Assembly (NCBI RefSeq): GCF_004345025.1
Contig: NZ_CP037745.1
Location: 372,001-436,000, forward strand
Reading direction: 5' to 3'
DNA: 64,000 bases
Source: Rheinheimera sp. D18
Lineage (GTDB): Bacteria > Pseudomonadota > Gammaproteobacteria > Enterobacterales > Alteromonadaceae
The translations under genes were made by a program, and so were the position numbers. The notes beneath the pieces are model-generated. The model saw only the letters and a list, made by a program, of their open reading frames with translations. It was not told the DNA's origin and did no database searches. Below, piece by piece: positions 60,116-64,000 of the stretch (the stretch's first letter is position 1; the number at the start of each line of letters is the position of its first letter).

Positions 60116-62872
60116 TTACTTGTACAGTGAGTGATGAATGTCGTGCAAAATGTTAATCACGCTTGCCTTTTTACTTTGACCCTTTGATGTATCGTAGTAA
60201 GGCAAACGATTTGGGTTGTAGAACACTTTTAGGCTGCGTTTTGCTCGCGAACAAGCCACATAAAGATTACACATTTCTTGCTTTCGTGTAGAAAGTTTGC
60301 CGTTGCCAAGTGACGTGTCAAAAATAAGCGTAATGTCGGCTTCCAACCCTTTACCTTGGTGAGTGTTTGTAAAGATAATTGCCATTCCGCTAGATATTTC
60401 ATCTGCGGCCTCCTTAAGTTCAGTGATGATTTTTTTATAATTTGATAAAACAAGAACGCTTGGATTAGAGTTGAGTGCTTTAATCTTTTTTAGATCTCGA
60501 AGCAGCTCTGCTTTAGCTTGCGTAAAGTCAGCGAAAGGTTTTAATCGAGGCAGATACTGACTTTTATCTTGTGATATTGCTAACGTCAACGTACCGCTAA
60601 TACCTTGACGAATAGCATTACAAAAATTAACGATGCCGTGATTGGATCGATAACACTTCCGCAGTGCGAACTTCTTCGCGTTGTGAAACATCATTGTGAA
60701 ATTTTCTAACGCTGCAACCTTTGCGCCACGAAAGCCATATATCGACTGTGCTGGATCTCCGACGCAGAAGATATTGGCTTTCTGTCGGCTCAATGATTTT
60801 AGAATTTCCCACTGCACTTCACTTGAGTCTTGTGCTTCATCAACGAATATATATTTCAGTTGTTGCGCGAGAAATTTCGCGTTCCCGGTGTCGTCCAGCA
60901 TCGTTTTCATGTTTAGCAAGATGTCATTGAAATCTTGCAGACGCCTATCCTCCTTATGTTTGCGATACAGCCGAAAAACCCTACAAACCGATTTCTCATA
61001 ATCCACGAGTTCCGGCGCGAGTTTCTTAATTGAAGTTGGAATATGTGGTTTGACAAAGTTCGTACTGTGATTGATTACACGCACCACCTTTTTGCGTAAT
61101 GAAGCACTACTACAGATCTCCTGATTACCTACGCGATTAATGAAGCGATTAATTAATGCTTCTGAATCATCAGCGCTGAGTACAGTTAGAAAATTGAACT
61201 TCGTGACTGTCTGATTACACCAACGACTGAATGTGCTTACTGATACTCGTTCTGCATCAGGGCACTTTTTTAGCAGTTGCTTTTTAAAGTGATTCGCTGC
61301 TTTTTTAGTGAAGGCAAGCACACAGATTTCTTCTGGTTCTGCTTTTTTTTGCTCTATGAGGTAACAGACACGCTTGATCATTGTCGTTGTTTTGCCAGAG
61401 CCAGGCGTACCCTCAACATAAATATTCTGCACATCAGATGTGATTATTTCATCCTGATCTGAGCAGCGTTCATGCAGTATTTCCTGAAATGGCACAAGTG
61501 AATCTCGCGCTTCATTAACTACCTGTGTGTAGTTGAAGTTCGATATAAAACCAACTTTCTGTGGCGTCAATATGCTCGACTGCAGTTGAGTTAAATGCGG
61601 TAAAAATGCAGCCAGTACTTTCTCTTCATCAAACTTCAGATATGCGTCTTCCGAGTTAAATAGCTCCCTAAGCTTTTTCATTTCGTCAACCGACTTGTTA
61701 CGAACTAGTTTTTTTAGCGAACCACGAGATACAAGTTTTAACGCTAATGGTTTAACAAATACTGTATTACCAAATTCAGGCTTGAGCTGTTTCAGCTGAT
61801 TAAGGCGCAGTGTTACCTTTTTTCGTTTGTCTGACTTTCCGTTACCAATTAAGTAGAATTCATTTTCATGTTTGAACTCATAACGAGCTACAGGACGTAG
61901 TTCGCTGTATGCTTTATCATACCCACCGATTTCCTCTAGTAAGTCGTTAATGTTTTCTTGAAGTCCTACCACAACTTCTTCAAATTGTTTGGTCAGTTCT
62001 TTTGCCAGTTTGTCATACACGGACGCACGTGAACCATCTTCACTTCCTAGGTTTGTTGTCATGGCCAGGCAGTTTTGATCTTCGGGATAACATAAGCCTG
62101 CGCTGACTTTTTTATTAGTGGTATCGATAAAGCAAAATAGCTGTGACACGCCAAACATGTTCATGCCTAAATCAACTCGAAGCACCCGTGAGTTGTTCAT
62201 CAGCTGGGGATAACGATTGGCTTTTAACACAGACTTTAGATGTGAAAACACAAGATCTATCATCCCCGGCGCGAAACGTGAGGGAATAAACTCAATTTCT
62301 AGATTGTGAGGTAGGGGGCGGCCCAAATTTCTTGGATGCGATTTGTCTGCGAAATATATGTTCACATATTTATACGCATCACCATCAACTTTAAGTTCGA
62401 AGCACCTAGTGAAAAAAGGCTTGGTATCACCCTCTTTAAAACCCTTATTTTTATTCTTAGCGGCGAGACTGGTAACAGTCAGGTGGCTATTTCTGTTCTT
62501 AGTTTTTACTTTAAAGATCCCATCTTCTTTAGATAGGAATGAGCAGATGTCTTTCTCTGTCAGATCCACTGCGAGGGTTAGATAGTCGATATCAACCAAT
62601 TCAGCACTGATATTCTGAACGTAGTTAGCTAAAAGCTGTTCCTGTTCTATTGCAATATCATGGTTGGTTATGACATCTATAACTTGTGCAGTGTTATTGA
62701 CATGTTGGAACTGTGGCACGGTAGTACATGCATTAATTTTGCGCTGATGCGCTGTTTTAATAGCATTCGTTAACTTATTTTTTTTGAAAAAATCATTCAA
62801 AAATTCATTGTTAAAAAGTGAGGTCAGCGCAAAAGCGCGATTTGGCTCATCTATTGGTGGTTTAATTAGCAT
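60116..62872 (-). CDS. UvrD-type SF1 helicase with Rep_trans-like N-terminal half
   Basis: 918 aa. C-terminal half: Walker A GTPGSGKTT (488-496), motif II FVDEAQDSS (676-684), motif III GDPAQSIYGFRGA (705-717), motif V THQGKGLEAD (837-846), motif VI YVACSRAKRSL (871-881), so an active SF1A helicase is likely. N-terminal half (about 160-345): LRVDLGMN (231-238), GSEDGSRASVYDK (276-288) and ARYEFKHE (329-336) recall the order of motifs in Rep_trans-type replication initiators. This is a reading by eye. Local base use is more A/T-rich than the core genes. No known gene name. Confidence 0.7.
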   Translation of the reverse strand: MLIKPPIDEPNRAFALTSLFNNEFLNDFFKKNKLTNAIKTAHQRKINACTTVPQFQHVNNTAQVIDVITNHDIAIEQEQLLANYVQNISAELVDIDYLTLAVDLTEKDICSFLSKEDGIFKVKTKNRNSHLTVTSLAAKNKNKGFKEGDTKPFFTRCFELKVDGDAYKYVNIYFADKSHPRNLGRPLPHNLEIEFIPSRFAPGMIDLVFSHLKSVLKANRYPQLMNNSRVLRVDLGMNMFGVSQLFCFIDTTNKKVSAGLCYPEDQNCLAMTTNLGSEDGSRASVYDKLAKELTKQFEEVVVGLQENINDLLEEIGGYDKAYSELRPVARYEFKHENEFYLIGNGKSDKRKKVTLRLNQLKQLKPEFGNTVFVKPLALKLVSRGSLKKLVRNKSVDEMKKLRELFNSEDAYLKFDEEKVLAAFLPHLTQLQSSILTPQKVGFISNFNYTQVVNEARDSLVPFQEILHERCSDQDEIITSDVQNIYVEGTPGSGKTTTMIKRVCYLIEQKKAEPEEICVLAFTKKAANHFKKQLLKKCPDAERVSVSTFSRWCNQTVTKFNFLTVLSADDSEALINRFINRVGNQEICSSASLRKKVVRVINHSTNFVKPHIPTSIKKLAPELVDYEKSVCRVFRLYRKHKEDRRLQDFNDILLNMKTMLDDTGNAKFLAQQLKYIFVDEAQDSSEVQWEILKSLSRQKANIFCVGDPAQSIYGFRGAKVAALENFTMMFHNAKKFALRKCYRSNHGIVNFCNAIRQGISGTLTLAISQDKSQYLPRLKPFADFTQAKAELLRDLKKIKALNSNPSVLVLSNYKKIITELKEAADEISSGMAIIFTNTHQGKGLEADITLIFDTSLGNGKLSTRKQEMCNLYVACSRAKRSLKVFYNPNRLPYYDTSKGQSKKASVINILHDIHHSLYK

Positions 62873-62955
62873 GGAATATCACTTCCTTAAAAACAGTAAT
62901 TAATTAAATTTGCACGACGTTTAAGAGAAAATTATCAAGTAGTTAGGCTGCTTAG

Positions 62956-62984
62956 AGAGGTAGTCAGTGTTACCAACTACCTCT
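62956..62984 (-). terminator. Hairpin after the 130-aa gene
   Basis: Perfect 9-bp inverted repeat AGAGGTAGT / ACTACCTCT with an 11-nt loop, 12 nt past the stop. There is no T run, so termination is uncertain. Confidence 0.4.
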
Positions 62985-62995
62985 TAGCTCCTTCC

Positions 62996-63388
62996 CTAAG
63001 ATGTGATATGTTGAGGACATTTAAATCCCAAAGATTTGGCATGATCATGAACATGTTTTGCATTAACGCGTTCGGGATTTTTCATGCCAATTTGATCTGC
63101 AATATTTAGCAAAATAATTTCTCGGGTTAGGGGAGGGTAAAACTCCAGTGCGAGAATAGTGGTAGTTTTAAACTTCCCGAATACTGCAATGTCGTCTGAA
63201 AATGATTTAAGAATTTCATAGCATTTTTGCTTTTCAGCTAGAAGTGGATACATTTCAGGGCAGTGGTTTAAACAAATTGTATCCAGCGGATTAAAGCTGG
63301 AAGCAGAGTGCACCGTGATGTATTGGTGCAGTAGCTCGAAGTTATTAGTAACTTCCGTAATTAGTTTTCTTGCACAAGCGTTGTTCAT
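62996..63388 (-). CDS. Small protein of unknown function upstream of the helicase
   Basis: 130 aa from ATG 63388, which has GGAG 6 nt upstream; an open TTG four codons earlier overlaps that ribosome site. I do not recognise it. It is mostly helical in appearance, has cysteines in a NHCPEMYPLL segment and near the C terminus, and ends KSLGFKCPQHITS. It lies 123 nt before the helicase gene on the same strand and directly after a strong terminator. Confidence 0.6.
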   Translation of the reverse strand: MNNACARKLITEVTNNFELLHQYITVHSASSFNPLDTICLNHCPEMYPLLAEKQKCYEILKSFSDDIAVFGKFKTTTILALEFYPPLTREIILLNIADQIGMKNPERVNAKHVHDHAKSLGFKCPQHITS

Positions 63389-63402
63389 GAGTATCTCCAA
63401 AA

Positions 63403-63435
63403 ATAAAAAAAGAGCTCCTCATAACTGGGAGCTCT
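63403..63435 (-). terminator. Strong Rho-independent terminator upstream of the 130-aa gene
   Basis: Stem AGAGCTCC / GGAGCTCT (63411-63418 and 63428-63435) followed on the minus strand by TTTTTTTATTTTT. It ends the partial gene at the window edge. The ribosome site of the next gene begins only about 5 nt after the T run. Confidence 0.88.
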
Positions 63436-63528
63436 TTGGGATTTACAGATTTAAATTGAGTAAGAAACGCTAGATTTTTAGCTTGCAGTCCGTACTCGTT
63501 TGAATGAGATTTTTGATTTACAGAGAGA

Positions 63529-64000
63529 CTAATTTGGGAGGCTGTCTTCAGCGATAATGCTGTTGATCGCAGCTATGAGTTTCTTGAGTTTTTTCTCCTT
63601 TAATGTCTCTTTTAAGAACGTAGCAAGTTTTTTTGGTGTACCGTTGTTGACGAACTCTGCAATTAGTTGAGACGACATTTTGTCCAATTTTGTTTTCTCA
63701 ACGGGTGCATCGATATAACCTAATTCAATTGCTTTCTTTTTTACGCTTGAAGACGTTACAGTGCAAAATTTTGTTTCATCATAATTGTCAGTCAGTTCTG
63801 AAATAATATGTCGGCGAGCCTTGATCTTTAGATCCCGCAGTAAATTTAGAGAGTGTGGAGTAAAACTCTTATAGTCGACCGGTTCAAAACGCAGCGAGTA
63901 AGTGATTTCATAATGATGGCATTTACGGAGAGTTGTTGTGTAATGACAATCATAGTGCGTCTGGATAAATGCCTTTAAATCGTTATATCCGAATTTATCC
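63529..64000 (-). CDS. Partial gene of unknown function, start beyond the window
   Basis: The minus-strand frame is open from the right window edge (first full codon 63999-63997) to TAG at 63529-63531, giving 156 residues. Readable parts include DKFGYNDLKAFIQTHYDCHY, YSLRFEPVDYKSFTPHSLN, and a Lys-rich helical tail (KLATFLKETLKEKKLKKLIA). I recognise no family. It is followed by the strong terminator at 63411-63435 and belongs to the same A/T-rich block as the helicase. Confidence 0.6.
   Translation of the reverse strand, partial: DKFGYNDLKAFIQTHYDCHYTTTLRKCHHYEITYSLRFEPVDYKSFTPHSLNLLRDLKIKARRHIISELTDNYDETKFCTVTSSSVKKKAIELGYIDAPVEKTKLDKMSSQLIAEFVNNGTPKKLATFLKETLKEKKLKKLIAAINSIIAEDSLPN

Overview
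The window reads as a gammaproteobacterial chromosome, most likely an Alteromonadales-type marine or freshwater bacterium in the Rheinheimera/Alishewanella/Arsukibacterium neighbourhood. This rests on gene content, protein similarity and gene order and is not a computed taxonomy. The left three quarters (1-48.3 kb) is conserved core chromosome. It keeps several Escherichia coli-like linkages: tRNA-Ile2/rpoD/dnaG/rpsU/tsaD, then plsY/folB/folK/uppP/cca, ygiM/ygiF/glnE, tolC/nudF/yqiB/cpdA/yqiA/parE/parC/plsC, and valS/holC/pepA divergent from lptF/lptG.

Region by region. 1-5.5 kb: a 5'-cut glutathionyl-hydroquinone reductase, tRNA-Ile2(CAT) and the macromolecular-synthesis operon rpsU-dnaG-rpoD with an attenuator-like hairpin after rpsU. 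5.5-12.4 kb: tsaD, plsY, folB-folK, uppP, cca and a GspA/GspB (ExeAB) pair for type II secretion assembly. 12.4-15 kb: two tandem HD-GYP proteins, one with a degraded active site. 15-20 kb: putA without its usual DNA-binding domain, divergent from an Lrp-type regulator, then a YgiM-type SH3 protein. 20-35 kb: ygiF, glnE, an orphan membrane protein, an LpxL-type acyltransferase, tolC, and the nudF-yqiB-cpdA-yqiA-parE-TPR-parC run. ParC has Phe at the position of the classical quinolone-resistance residue Ser80. 35-48.3 kb: plsC, rraB, a TIGR03545/TIGR03546 pair, an NhaC-type antiporter, valS-holC-pepA, lptFG and an RDD membrane protein.

At 48.4 kb the chromosome changes character. A broken 5' copy of tRNA-Leu(CAA) is followed by an intact copy, and accessory DNA starts right after the tRNA 3' end. 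First comes a mercury-resistance operon, all on the minus strand: merR, merT, merP, merC, merA and a C-terminally cut merD-like gene abutting the tRNA. merC carries one in-frame stop. Behind merR lies the C-terminal remnant of a Tn3-family resolvase.

Between 52.77 and 60.12 kb sits a compact cassette bounded by two related 27-nt sequences. It holds a solo Rad50-like zinc-hook ATPase on the plus strand. On the minus strand is an operon-like run of tyrosine recombinase, double AAA+ ATPase, a lysine-rich protein, a RadC-type JAMM protein, a DUF2787-like protein and a small XRE regulator. I infer an integrative element carrying a defence-type ATPase. From 60.1 kb to the window end lies a more A/T-rich block with an unusual 918-aa protein. 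Its C-terminal half is a UvrD-type SF1 helicase, and its N-terminal half has motifs reminiscent of Rep_trans-type replication initiators. Two small unrecognised genes lie upstream of it, one cut by the window edge. This block and the flanked cassette are the best candidates for something undescribed.
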